A stretch of 64,000 nt of DNA from Bin5 sp034422415 (GCA_965202955.1 OZ241871.1:310001-374000); one strand, 5' to 3'; positions 54,476-63,541 are shown, counted from the stretch's first letter. The notes: generated by a model from the sequence alone, not told the origin. Program-made: numbers and translations.

Positions 54476-55036
54476 TAGGACAGGCATTCAACCAATCCTT
54501 GCCGAGGTCCGTCCAGGCGCCAGCAGGAAGTCCAATATTGGCTTCTTTCGCTGACACCCCTCCGCAGGTGCAAGGATGGTTTCTGACGGAGCCAGGTAGC
54601 TAACCGGTGTTGCTGAACGAAGGCGGCCATGGCGATCTGTCGGTGTAATCCTGCCACCGCTTGAGCGCGTTTGGGCGTCTCCCCCATACAGAGCGACTGA
54701 GCGTGAATTGCGCTGAGCATGTGCTCAACGTTAGCCACCGTATTGCCAATCTGCCCAATGCTTCCCGCCCCGCAAGAGACAGTGCAGCCAGGCGTTGCCG
54801 GGAGGACGGTCTTGATTGACATCGGTCTTCATTTGATGGGACGACTCTCTCGATCGCAGTGAATTCGAACGTATCATACAATAATTCATCATTTCATTTT
54901 TTTATTTGACAGGGCAATTGGAATGTGGAACAATAGCAATCACTTTCCGATTTGTCCCTTACCAACCATGACACCTACGACGGGCCGCGAAGAAGCGTTA
55001 TTGGGAGAGCTTGACGATTCCTTAGGAGGAATGATC
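54476..55036. other. 560-base gap with a candidate promoter, no gene recognised
   Basis: A minus-strand frame of 133 codons (54421-54822) overlaps the dioxygenase end and has no recognised features; treated as chance or a relic. From about 54870 the sequence turns AT-rich and contains the promoter at 54906-54934 for the next importer. Confidence 0.5.
54906..54934 (+). promoter_or_regulatory. Candidate sigma-70-type promoter for the 55037 importer
   Basis: TTGACA (54906-54911), 17-base spacer, AACAAT (54929-54934). Exact -35, weaker -10, within an AT-rich stretch, about 100 bases before the receptor start. Confidence 0.55.
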
Positions 55037-56365
55037 ATGTACAACTCCGGAAGCTTCCGCTTTGTGATTCTGTCAGTCGTGCTGGTTGTAATGGCTGCCT
55101 GTGCCCCGGCAGCCGCTCCTGCCATGGCCCCTGCCGAAGGAGCAGCTTCGGCGCCTGCTGAAGAGGAGGCAGTGGCGCCGGTGGAGCTCCTGTTCTGGCA
55201 CTCGTTCGAAGCCAGGCATGCAGAAGCCCTGGAATCACTGCTCGCTAACTTTGAGGCTGAGCATCCTCAAGTGACCATCAGCGCGGAATTCCAGGACTTC
55301 GACAACATGAAGACGATTGTAAAGACTGCACTGGCCTCTGGCACGGGTCCTGACCTGGTGATCTATGGACCGGGAGCAGGCTTCATGGGGCCTCTGGTCG
55401 AAGCCGAGCTTCTGTTGCCATTGGACCAATACAAGGAGGAGTACGGGTGGGAGGACCATATCTACCAGTGGACCTTTGAGTCTACCTCCTTTGACGGCTC
55501 TCTTTACGCCATCGGCAACGAGTTGGAGTTCATAGGCATCTACTATAACAAGGCCATCTTTTCTGAACTGGGAGTCAGCGAGCCGGAGAGCTACGAGGAA
55601 TTGTTGCAGATCGGCGAAACGGCCATGGCCGCCGGTTACATCCCCATTTCGTTTGTCAACAAACCCGGCTGGCCCGCTTTCCATGTCTTCAGCGCCTTCG
55701 CCAACAATCTAGCTGGCAAGGAAGGGATTGAAGCGGCCATATTTGGTGATGCCAGTTGGGCTGGCCCTGCCTTCGTGCGGGCAATCGAAATGCCATTCGT
55801 CGAACTGAATCAGGCTAACTTTTTCGTGCCCAGTCCGAATGCCCTGGGCTACGACGAGGGCAACAACATCTTTTACACTGGTCAGGCAGCCATGCACCTG
55901 ACGGGGACATGGCTGGTCGGTCGCATCCTGGACAATGCGGACTTTAAGGTCGGTTTCTTTGCCCTGCCTTCTATCGACGGCAGTGTAGTCTTGCTACCTG
56001 GGGGTATGGGGTCGGCAGTGATGATTTCAGCGGCGACTTCACACCCGGACGAGGCGGCCGCCCTTCTGGATTTCTTGTTTGCTGAAGAGTCGGCCCGCAT
56101 CTGGATCGAAGAGGGCAATGTGATCCCGCCCATCGATGTGGACCCATCGGGTTTCGAACTGCCCGGTTTGTTCCAGTTCGTCATTGACACTGTCCGCGCC
56201 AATTCGACAGCTGGAGGACTGGGCTTAGGCTATAACATTGACGTCTTAACCCCGCCCGAATTCAATACCGTTATGAAAGACGGTTTCCAGGCCGTGCTAG
56301 AAGGCACCCGCTCGCCTCAAGAGCAGGCAGAAGCTCTACAGGCTGCCAAAGAGGCGACCAAGTAG
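55037..56365 (+). CDS. Family 1 ABC sugar-binding lipoprotein
   Basis: 442 residues. Sec signal peptide with lipobox VMAAC, Cys22, then an Ala/Pro/Glu linker and the mature fold (VELLFWHSFEARHAEALES). The start was decided by spacing: TTAGGAGGA lies next to ATG 55031 (too close) and seven bases before ATG 55037. The less GC-biased codon use matches the 30.7-40 kb module more than the 42-54 kb unit. Followed by two permeases. Confidence 0.92.
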   Translation: MYNSGSFRFVILSVVLVVMAACAPAAAPAMAPAEGAASAPAEEEAVAPVELLFWHSFEARHAEALESLLANFEAEHPQVTISAEFQDFDNMKTIVKTALASGTGPDLVIYGPGAGFMGPLVEAELLLPLDQYKEEYGWEDHIYQWTFESTSFDGSLYAIGNELEFIGIYYNKAIFSELGVSEPESYEELLQIGETAMAAGYIPISFVNKPGWPAFHVFSAFANNLAGKEGIEAAIFGDASWAGPAFVRAIEMPFVELNQANFFVPSPNALGYDEGNNIFYTGQAAMHLTGTWLVGRILDNADFKVGFFALPSIDGSVVLLPGGMGSAVMISAATSHPDEAAALLDFLFAEESARIWIEEGNVIPPIDVDPSGFELPGLFQFVIDTVRANSTAGGLGLGYNIDVLTPPEFNTVMKDGFQAVLEGTRSPQEQAEALQAAKEATK

Positions 56366-56677
56366 CAGGCGTCCAGGCCAACAGTGAAGTAATGGCAGCA
56401 GACAACGCCGGTTGGTTGCGGGCATGAGGGCGACGTTTGGAGGTTTCCATAAGGGATGTCAGGGAAAGAGACTATCCAAGGCAAAGGAATCGTTTCAGCG
56501 TCTTTCCCAAACATCCCTTGCGGCGGGCCAAGAGCTTTCTTGAATATCGAATTGCCGATCACGGCGTCGATCCCTCGCTCCAATTGAAAAGAGGACACCG
56601 ACAAAGAAAGTGGCCTGCCCCGCCCAAAAGCAGGCGGGGTCGGGCTTGGCCATAGTGGCCAAGGACACTTACTCAGA
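56366..56677 (+). other. Intercistronic region with two hairpins, the second overlapping the permease ribosome binding site
   Basis: Stem 1: CCCCGCC (56618-56624) with GGCGGGG (56633-56639). Stem 2: CTTGGCCA (56645-56652) with TGGCCAAG (56656-56663), whose right arm contains part of the AAGGA (56661-56665) before the permease ATG 56678. The structures could reduce permease transcription or translation relative to the receptor. No T-run follows. Confidence 0.5.
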
Positions 56678-57622
56678 ATGGTTGAAAAGGGGTCCTCCGG
56701 CGGTAACATCCTCTCGCATAGTCGGCCTGCTGTAGGGCCAGGCAAAGCCTGGAGAAACTTCCTCAAGTCCACAAGGGGTTGGGCATTTGTGCTCCCTCCC
56801 CTGACAATCTATGCTGTCTTCTTCCTCATACCGCTCGGTCAGTCGATCTTAATCAGCTTTACTGACTGGAACGGCGTACGCCCCAACATCGCTTTTGTCG
56901 GTTTCGCCAACTATAGCCGGATGCTGGGCGACGAGTTGGTATGGCGGGCCCTGTGGCACAACGCAATCTGGATCGTTGTCGGTACAGCTAGTCCGATAGC
57001 ATTGAGCTTGGCGCTGGCCATGCTCTTGTGGCCCCGCGCCCGAGGCCAAAATTTCTTTCAAGCAGCATACTTCATGCCACAGGTTCTTTCGACCGTCGCG
57101 ATCGGATTCATCTGGTCAAATGTCTACCATCCATTGATAGGCGTCCTGAATCGTGTGTTGGCGGCCATCGGTCTGGGCCATTTGGCGCTGGGTTGGCTGG
57201 GTAGCAGCCAATGGGCGCTGACCGCAGTGCTGGTGGCGGCTATCTGGAGCTATTTTGGCTTCAGCCTGGTTGTTATTCTGGCGGGACTGCAGACAGTCAA
57301 CACTGATCTGATAGACGCGGCCCGTATCGACGGTTCGAATGCATGGCAGTCTTTTGTAAATGTAATTGTTCCCCAGATGCGCCACGTCCTGACAATGATC
57401 ATCGGCTATACCTTGATTGGCGGATTTAACGTTTTTGACATTGTGTGGGTCATGACGGGAGGCGGACCGGCCAACGCGACGGAGGTGATGGCTACCCTGC
57501 TATATAAGCGCGCGTTCGTCGAAGACAACGTTGCCTATGGAACGTCTCTGGCGATGACATTGACCGTTTTCTCATTGGTGGCCTCGGTAACCTTTATATA
57601 TCTGCGTGAAAGGGAAACGTAG
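56678..57622 (+). CDS. Sugar ABC transporter permease, MalF/UgpA type
   Basis: 314 residues with a polar N-terminus and six hydrophobic segments (first FVLPPLTIYAVFFLIPL). EAA loop: DLIDAARIDGSNAWQSFVNV. Start ATG 56678; its ribosome binding site AAGGA is 12 bases away and may be masked by a hairpin. Next permease starts directly after its stop. Confidence 0.92.
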   Translation: MVEKGSSGGNILSHSRPAVGPGKAWRNFLKSTRGWAFVLPPLTIYAVFFLIPLGQSILISFTDWNGVRPNIAFVGFANYSRMLGDELVWRALWHNAIWIVVGTASPIALSLALAMLLWPRARGQNFFQAAYFMPQVLSTVAIGFIWSNVYHPLIGVLNRVLAAIGLGHLALGWLGSSQWALTAVLVAAIWSYFGFSLVVILAGLQTVNTDLIDAARIDGSNAWQSFVNVIVPQMRHVLTMIIGYTLIGGFNVFDIVWVMTGGGPANATEVMATLLYKRAFVEDNVAYGTSLAMTLTVFSLVASVTFIYLRERET

Positions 57623-58513
57623 ATGGTGGGTGAACATTGGCGAAATCAGAAGAATATGCGCCGACGGAAGCGAGTTTCGGTTACGAGCTTGCGGAAGGCG
57701 TCGCTAGTCACAGCCAAATACATGATTCTCAACATCGTCTTGTTGGTGACACTTGGGCCGGTCGTCTGGGTCTGGTTAACGGCGCTGCGGACCCAGCGCC
57801 AGATAATCAGGAACCCGCTGGGCCTGCCTACGGAGTTGAATTGGAGCAACTTTGCGGAGGCCTGGGTCATTGGACATTTCGGCCCGTACATCGGCAATTC
57901 GGTACTCATCACCTTGCCGGTAGTGGCCGGCGTCGTCTTCCTTTCCGCGCTGGGAGGCTACGGACTGAGCCGCTTCGGATTCCGTGGCAATCGAGTTGTG
58001 TTCTACACATTTTTGGTGGGCCTGATGGTGCCTTTTCAGGCCATAATGATCCCTCTCTATTTCAACTTGCGCGACTTGCACCTGTTGTCAACCTATTGGG
58101 CAATGATCTTTCCCAGCATCGCCCTTGGCTTGCCATTTGGCATCTTCCTGATGCGTGCATTCTTCCAGGGCATTTCACGGGAACTGGCCGACGCCGCGCT
58201 CGTCGATGGCTGCAATGAGTTCAACGTATTCTGGCGAGTGATGTTACCCCTTGCCGGTCCGGCTGCCTCAACCTTAGCTGTATTTCAATTCATGTGGACC
58301 TGGAACGCATTCTTGATGCCGCTGTTGTATCTGCAGCGCGAAAGTCTGCGTCCACTGGCTCTGGGCCTGATGTTTTTCAGTGGACGGTACGGGGCTGACT
58401 ATGACCTGCTTTTCGCGGGCATAACCATCGCTACTTTTCCCGTCGTTCTTGCCTACCTCCTTATGCAACGCCGTATCACGCAGGGTTTGACCGCTGGGGC
58501 GGTCAAGGGGTAG
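57623..58513 (+). CDS. Carbohydrate ABC transporter permease, MalG/CUT1 type
   Basis: 296 residues, basic N-terminus (NMRRRKRVSVTSLRK) and six hydrophobic segments. EAA loop: ELADAALVDGCNEFNVFWRV; ending TQGLTAGAVKG. The ATG directly abuts the stop of the MalF-like gene; ATG 57656 is an alternative. No ATPase gene follows. Confidence 0.92.
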   Translation: MVGEHWRNQKNMRRRKRVSVTSLRKASLVTAKYMILNIVLLVTLGPVVWVWLTALRTQRQIIRNPLGLPTELNWSNFAEAWVIGHFGPYIGNSVLITLPVVAGVVFLSALGGYGLSRFGFRGNRVVFYTFLVGLMVPFQAIMIPLYFNLRDLHLLSTYWAMIFPSIALGLPFGIFLMRAFFQGISRELADAALVDGCNEFNVFWRVMLPLAGPAASTLAVFQFMWTWNAFLMPLLYLQRESLRPLALGLMFFSGRYGADYDLLFAGITIATFPVVLAYLLMQRRITQGLTAGAVKG

Positions 58514-58928
58514 CCTGTGGCGTATAGATCACTATTTGCAGCAAGTTGCGAAAGTGTCGGAGACGACTTTCATTGCCATGGAATGCCCAGGTATTGGAGG
58601 ATGGAACAACCAGCCAGGTAGGATTCGCTTTCTCGCCAGACTCTTATCTATATGAGCAGAGCAGGAGTCGTTCCAGCCGCGCGCGAGCTTTTCCTCCGCA
58701 ACGGTTGAAATGGGACAGTTTCCCAGTGAGCTTCGTGTGAACCTCGCTTGTGTCAGGTCTGCTTAGGGGGAGATGCTGCATGGGATTTTTGCAGCAATGT
58801 CCAATTCTCGGACGAAACCGAGCAAAGTCTTGGTAGAATCCCAGTTTCGCCAGAGATTCTCGGCCGAATACCGTGAAGAGGAACGACGGTAAATTCTGGC
58901 CTTTTTTGGGGGAAGAGGAGAAAGCAAA
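58514..58928. other. Gap of about 415 bases, no gene recognised
   Basis: Between the permease and the ferritin-like gene. Only a short stem (58807-58811 with 58818-58822) stands out. No clear promoter hexamer pair was found, although a TAGAAT lies at 58834-58839. Confidence 0.45.
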
Positions 58929-60245
58929 ATGAATACATTTGTCTCGCCACTGGCTGGTCTTTGCAGTTACAAAGAAGGGGCCAAGCCTGGTTACGGTGTG
59001 GACCGATCCGTCACCTTACTCCGGCGCTATCTCTATATAGAGAGCCAAACGACGAAATGCCTGGTCGCCCATCTGAACGGCGTCCCCGAATGGGAAGTAA
59101 AAGGCGGGCTTTGCCTCCATCTATGGCAAGATGTTGAGCACTGCACCTGGCTGCGAAATCGAGTCTCAGAAATGCGGACGCCCCCTCTTCACCTGGACCG
59201 CGTGCCGGACCCAAACCTCGAGGCCTTCTTCCAGGAACTCATTCATTCGCAAACAACGCTTGAACTGTTGACCGGCGTTTACCATGTGCTTAAACCAGCG
59301 GCTATAGAAGCGATGAAACGTCACATCGCGGAAGCGAATCCCTTGGCCGATCAGCCTACATTGCGCCTGTTGAAATTCATCTTGCTGGAGGAAGAGGAAC
59401 AGGTCACTTGGGGTAAGCAAGCCCTCGATGGCCTTTCCAACGGGCAAGTTTCAGACGAACCGGCGCCGCAACTCGGGGCCTGGGCAGAGCACCTGCGGTT
59501 GTACTTGATGGCGGCCGGCGGGGTTGCGGGCGATCTTGAGGCTCCAGAAGCGGCTGAGCTGCCAGCCAGGCGGGCAACGGAACCTTTTGCCGTCGTTCGT
59601 TCGCCTCGCCGCGATGACCGGTTCACCAAGTTATGGGACTCGCGCGGACACAGTCCCGCAGACGATGCGCCGGCAGCAGAGCGAAACTGGTGGAACCTCT
59701 ACGTCAGGCTGACTGAGATGCACGTCCCAGAACTCATCGCCCTGATCCATTATGAGTGGGAAAACCAGCCATGGGAGTTTTACCGGGATCTGGCCCGTCA
59801 CCTCTGGGACGAGGCTCGGCACTCAATGATGGGCGAAATTGCTTTCGCAGTGAGCGGTACGGCTTGGACGGACGTTCCCCATGAGATGAGCTTCGCAGAA
59901 TTTCCCAATACACAGCTTGAACCAAGAGAACGCTATACACTCCTTTGGGGTATCGAACAGAAGGCGATGAGGCCGACCGGCAAGCGACACCAATACGAAG
60001 TAGCTCAAGAGGCGAGAGACTCTCTCTCCATCACGTTTCATGATTTTGATTGGGCAGATGAGGTTCTGCATGCTCAGATTGCGCGTAAATGGCTGACCCC
60101 CGCTTTCTCCTCCGATGAAGAGATGAACCAAGTCTTTGAGGAAGTTTATCAGCGATACGACACGATAAGGGAAGAGGACAAGAAGCGGGCCAGGGCTGAT
60201 TGGTGGGATGATTTCTACCAATCACTTGAAGGGACGCCAGGCTGA
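58929..60245 (+). CDS. Protein with two ferritin-like (possible di-iron) halves
   Basis: 438 residues, mostly helical, cytoplasmic. The C-terminal half (about 250-410) shows a ferritin-like four-helix pattern: Glu in TEMHVPELIALIHYEW, ExxH-type DEARH in WEFYRDLARHLWDEARHSM, a later Glu in WGIEQKAMR, and DEVLHAQIARKW. The N-terminal half has a weaker version: IESQTTKCLVAHL, WQDVEHCTWL (ExxH) and FILLEEEEQVTW (His replaced). So the first half may have lost part of its metal site. Similar 'ferritin-like domain' proteins exist without a known reaction. GAGGAG precedes ATG 58929. It follows an importer by 415 bases; a functional link is unproven. Confidence 0.7.
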   Translation: MNTFVSPLAGLCSYKEGAKPGYGVDRSVTLLRRYLYIESQTTKCLVAHLNGVPEWEVKGGLCLHLWQDVEHCTWLRNRVSEMRTPPLHLDRVPDPNLEAFFQELIHSQTTLELLTGVYHVLKPAAIEAMKRHIAEANPLADQPTLRLLKFILLEEEEQVTWGKQALDGLSNGQVSDEPAPQLGAWAEHLRLYLMAAGGVAGDLEAPEAAELPARRATEPFAVVRSPRRDDRFTKLWDSRGHSPADDAPAAERNWWNLYVRLTEMHVPELIALIHYEWENQPWEFYRDLARHLWDEARHSMMGEIAFAVSGTAWTDVPHEMSFAEFPNTQLEPRERYTLLWGIEQKAMRPTGKRHQYEVAQEARDSLSITFHDFDWADEVLHAQIARKWLTPAFSSDEEMNQVFEEVYQRYDTIREEDKKRARADWWDDFYQSLEGTPG

Positions 60246-60539
60246 TCGAGAAAACAAAGGCCTAGCTGAACAATGGCGGCGCGGCGACCAGTGAAGATAC
60301 AAGACCGTTTGAACTGCGCCGATTCAAGCCAACTGAGAGCATAACTGTTTACTCTATTGGCCTAGATGGCAGGGTCCATTGCCGTGGGCGCCAGATAGAA
60401 TGAGGGCAGAGATAGTGGCGAGCGGCCAGTGGGAGTTGATGAGACTCGCCGCTACCGAAGGGGAGAGATGGAGTTCAGGGATGCTTTGGCCCAACAGTTC
60501 ATGCCGTCTGCGATGGCAATCAGGACAAAATTCTTCCCT

Positions 60540-60568
60540 TTGACGAGGACCTTGCAATATGCTATAAA
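60540..60568 (+). promoter_or_regulatory. Near-consensus sigma-70-type promoter
   Basis: TTGACG (60540-60545), 17-base spacer, TATAAA (60563-60568): one mismatch in each hexamer with ideal spacing. Upstream of the Asp-box genes. The spacer itself contains TTGCAA (60552-60557). Confidence 0.75.
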
Positions 60569-60584
60569 GTCCGCACAAAAGCAG

Positions 60585-60614
60585 GTTGCGCAGCGTTCGC
60601 AACAGGTTGCAACC
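60585..60614. promoter_or_regulatory. Operator-like palindromes at the transcription start
   Basis: GTTGCG (60585-60590) and CGCAAC (60598-60603) form an inverted repeat with a 7-base centre, followed one base later by the perfect palindrome GGTTGCAACC (60605-60614). They lie about 10-40 bases past the expected start point, a typical place for a repressor such as a LacI-family protein. No regulator gene is in the window. Confidence 0.5.
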
Positions 60615-60815
60615 GATGGACGGGAGGTATGTTATTCCAGGCACGGCCGGGCAGCATCCTTGTATTCCACCACTCGCTGTCCGTTCGATGGCCGCCATTT
60701 TCCATCTACAGATCCGGGGAAATGGACGGGAAAACGCGGCCCGAGCTACCTCATTCCAGACTGAATACTACACCTCAAGAAAACAGAAGATAGCCCGTCA
60801 ACCGGGGCGAAACAG

Positions 60816-60828
60816 CTGCAATTTGCAG
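60816..60828. promoter_or_regulatory. Palindrome CTGCAATTTGCAG
   Basis: A perfect 13-base palindrome with the same TTGC/GCAA half-sites as 60585-60614. It could be a downstream auxiliary operator of the same regulator, or a chance element. Confidence 0.35.
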
Positions 60829-60893
60829 TTGCTCCCCGCAAATCGCAAATTTAGCCGGTGACAGTGAGTGCAGGCATTCAAAAGGGGGCGGAC

Positions 60894-62183
60894 GTGAGCA
60901 ACGTGCCGATGACGCGACCTGAGGAGATGCTGGCCTTCCACGACGGAAAGTTCCGCGGAAACGCCTTTCTGCGCCTGGAGGGGGGACGCATCCTCTTCAG
61001 CAACGGCACGGAATTCTCTGTCAGCTCCGACGGGGGCATCACCTGGGATGAGCCCTACACGGGGCTGGACGAAAACGGCGACCCGCTCACCCTCAGCAAC
61101 GCCTCGTTCGCGCCTCTCTCCGGCGGCGCCATCGGCATGGCGACCAAGCGGACGCGCCCCGGGACCGACCGCATCTACAAGTCGCAGATGGTCTTCCGGC
61201 GCTCGCAGGACGAGGGCAGAACGTGGTCGGCGCTGACGCTGATGAACCACTGGATGCTGGCTGCGCACGCGCTCAACGACACGATGATCCGCACGCAGTC
61301 GGGCCGCATCCTCCTGCCGGTCTACTTCGGCATCGGCCAGGGCGGATTCCACCAGGACGGCGCGCCCTTTCCGGGCGGATATGTCGATGGCGTCTTCGTT
61401 TCGACAAGCGCGCATTTCTACGACCCCCACTTCACCGCCAGCTATGTCATCTACAGCGATGACGAAGGCGAGACCTGGCAGAAGAACGAGGACGGCGAGC
61501 TGCTCGTCATCATGGAGTACGGCGGACGGTGGGAGCTGACGAACGAGCCGACGCTGGTAGAGTACGCGCCGGGCAAACTGCTGATGATTCTGCGCACGCG
61601 ACTGGGCCGCATGTACCAGGCCTGGTCGGAGGACGACGGCAGCACCTGGACCCGCCCGGAACCGACGCAGCTGGCGGGCACGCAGGCGCCGGCCCAGATT
61701 CGCCAGCTGCCCGGAACGGGTCATCTGCTCGTCGTCTGGACGCAGCAGAGCGAGGAGGAGATCAAGCGCGGCCTGATCCGCACACGGCTGTCGACCGCGA
61801 TCAGCCGCAACCGGGGCGGCATCTGGGAGCATTTCCAGAACCTGGAATCCATACACGAAGAGACCCACGTCGAACCCGGCCCTCTCTACCCGGTCCGTCC
61901 GGAGGGGGCCTACGGCGCGCCGGGGGGCGGCGTTGTTTGCGACATTGATTCCGTCAAACCACTGCCGAAGGGGTACGGCATGTGGTCCTATCCGGCGGTG
62001 GTTGTCGCCGAAGACCGGGTCCTGATCCAGTACAACCATTTCCTGCGTGACAGCACCGGCCAGCAGGCGCGCGGCCACCGGCTGAAGGTCCTGCCGCTGT
62101 CCTGGTTTTACGGGGGCCAGGACCCGACGACCGAGAATGCAACCCTGGCCCAGCTTGAAAGGCACGTCAGGGGCGATCTCTAA
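60894..62183 (+). CDS. Asp-box (BNR) sialidase-fold protein, first of a pair
   Basis: 429 residues forming a six-bladed beta-propeller by inference. Asp boxes (S-x-D-x-G-x-T-W) are at SSDGGITW, SQDEGRTW, SDDEGETW and SEDDGSTW. Possible active-site Arg at LRTRLGRMYQAW. No signal peptide, so cytoplasmic unless the start is wrong. Related proteins are annotated as exo-alpha-sialidases, but activity in this group is mostly untested. GTG 60894 is chosen for GGGGGCG upstream; GTG 60858 would add 12 unconserved residues. The next Asp-box gene lies 73 bases on. Confidence 0.82.
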   Translation: MSNVPMTRPEEMLAFHDGKFRGNAFLRLEGGRILFSNGTEFSVSSDGGITWDEPYTGLDENGDPLTLSNASFAPLSGGAIGMATKRTRPGTDRIYKSQMVFRRSQDEGRTWSALTLMNHWMLAAHALNDTMIRTQSGRILLPVYFGIGQGGFHQDGAPFPGGYVDGVFVSTSAHFYDPHFTASYVIYSDDEGETWQKNEDGELLVIMEYGGRWELTNEPTLVEYAPGKLLMILRTRLGRMYQAWSEDDGSTWTRPEPTQLAGTQAPAQIRQLPGTGHLLVVWTQQSEEEIKRGLIRTRLSTAISRNRGGIWEHFQNLESIHEETHVEPGPLYPVRPEGAYGAPGGGVVCDIDSVKPLPKGYGMWSYPAVVVAEDRVLIQYNHFLRDSTGQQARGHRLKVLPLSWFYGGQDPTTENATLAQLERHVRGDL

Positions 62184-62256
62184 CGCGGGTGCGGTGGGCG
62201 GCCCGCCACTGCGGACTTGGCCGGCCAATCGACAGAGTCAGAGGAGGCAGGTCGAC

Positions 62257-63507
62257 ATGGCACAGGAATTCAAGCAAGGAGACCTTCAGTTCACGGCGGG
62301 GACGCCGCGCATGGTTGCCGAAGGGGTCGGGTTCTGCTGGTATCCCGCCATTCGCCAGTTCTCCACGGGCGAGTTGATGGTGGCTTACAGCCTGAACCCG
62401 GATTCGGGCGAGAACCTGGTCAACGTGACGGGCGTCTCGCTTTCGACGGACAACGGGGCCACGTGGGCGCGGCACTGCGACACTTCCGGGCTCGGCGGCC
62501 GGCTGGACATCTCGCTGCCGGACGGCACGCTGGCCGGTCCCAACCAGCCCTACAAGCCGGATCCGCCGGGCCAGTGGCGCACTTTCGTCGGCAACTACGG
62601 CCGTTTTGAGCAGGGCGGCAAGCGCTACAGCGTTGAGCTGTGGGGCACGCGCATCGAGGGGCTGCCGCGTGACGTGAAGCCACGCGATGTGCAGAGCCGG
62701 ACCCGTTGGGCTGAGCTGTCGCCTTTTCGCGACACGATCGAGCTGGAACCCGGGCGGTTCATGAGCACGATCTACATGACTTTTGATGGGGACGACCGCT
62801 ACAGCACGGTGGTGATGGTCTCGGAGGACGAGGGCCGTACCTGGCACTATCTCTCGACGGTCTGTGGGCCGGAGGCGGGCGCCGGCGCGAGCGAGGGCTT
62901 CTGCGAGTCGTCGCTGGTGCGATTGGAGGACGGCGACCTGATGTGCGTCGGCCGGATGGGCGGGGGACGCGATCAGCTGCTGGCGCGCACCTATTCTAGC
63001 GATGAAGGCAAGACATGGACGCCTATCGACCGGCTGCCGGCGTGGAGCGTTCTGCCGGACGTCATGCGCATGAGCAACGGTGTGTTGGCGCTCTCGACCG
63101 GGCGGCCCGGCCTCTTCCTGTGGCTGTCGACCGACCCGCGCGGCGAACAGTGGGTGCCCTTCGACGTGATGGCCCACCACAATGCCGAGATGGACCCCGC
63201 CTACCATATCAGCGCCGGCAAGTACGGACTCGAGGCGACCACCCGCGAGCAGTACCGCACGGTCCACCACGACTTCGACCAGCCGGACCAGACGACCTCC
63301 TACACGTCGATTCTCGAGGTGGAGCCGGGCCGTCTGCTGATGGTCTACGATCGCATCCCGTACGGCTGGATGCCGGTGCCGACCGACGCCGAGGTGCGCA
63401 GCCGCATCCTCCAGCGCTATCCCACCTCCGCGCTGCCGCCGGACAGCATGATCCCGTTCGAGCGGGAGCGGATCTACCTGCTGGAAATCGACATTGAACG
63501 ACTGTAA
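62257..63507 (+). CDS. Asp-box (BNR) sialidase-fold protein, second of a pair
   Basis: 416 residues, beta-propeller. Asp boxes at STDNGATW, SEDEGRTW and SSDEGKTW. Differs considerably from its neighbour, so the two may act on different linkages or form a heteromer. No signal peptide. GAGGAGG precedes ATG 62257. The co-oriented receptor gene 63723 suggests a peptide- or glycan-type substrate. Confidence 0.82.
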   Translation: MAQEFKQGDLQFTAGTPRMVAEGVGFCWYPAIRQFSTGELMVAYSLNPDSGENLVNVTGVSLSTDNGATWARHCDTSGLGGRLDISLPDGTLAGPNQPYKPDPPGQWRTFVGNYGRFEQGGKRYSVELWGTRIEGLPRDVKPRDVQSRTRWAELSPFRDTIELEPGRFMSTIYMTFDGDDRYSTVVMVSEDEGRTWHYLSTVCGPEAGAGASEGFCESSLVRLEDGDLMCVGRMGGGRDQLLARTYSSDEGKTWTPIDRLPAWSVLPDVMRMSNGVLALSTGRPGLFLWLSTDPRGEQWVPFDVMAHHNAEMDPAYHISAGKYGLEATTREQYRTVHHDFDQPDQTTSYTSILEVEPGRLLMVYDRIPYGWMPVPTDAEVRSRILQRYPTSALPPDSMIPFERERIYLLEIDIERL

Positions 63508-63541
63508 CCGGGAGGCTGCCGCAGTTTGGCGCCCACTGACG

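Larger units (their letters stand above)
60246..60893 (+). other. Control region of the Asp-box gene pair
   Basis: About 650 bases. No gene recognised in 60246-60539. A near-consensus promoter lies at 60540-60568, palindromes rich in TTGC/GCAA follow at 60585-60614 and 60816-60828, and a leader of about 320 bases precedes GTG 60894. Confidence 0.6.

Noticed and set aside
54421..54822. 133-codon minus-strand frame beyond the dioxygenase gene
   Set aside because: No recognised motif, overlaps the end of a real gene, no ribosome binding site. Could be a decayed transposase piece but cannot be supported.
60429..60764. 111-codon plus-strand frame before the Asp-box genes
   Set aside because: It spans the promoter and operator palindromes and has no protein-like features.
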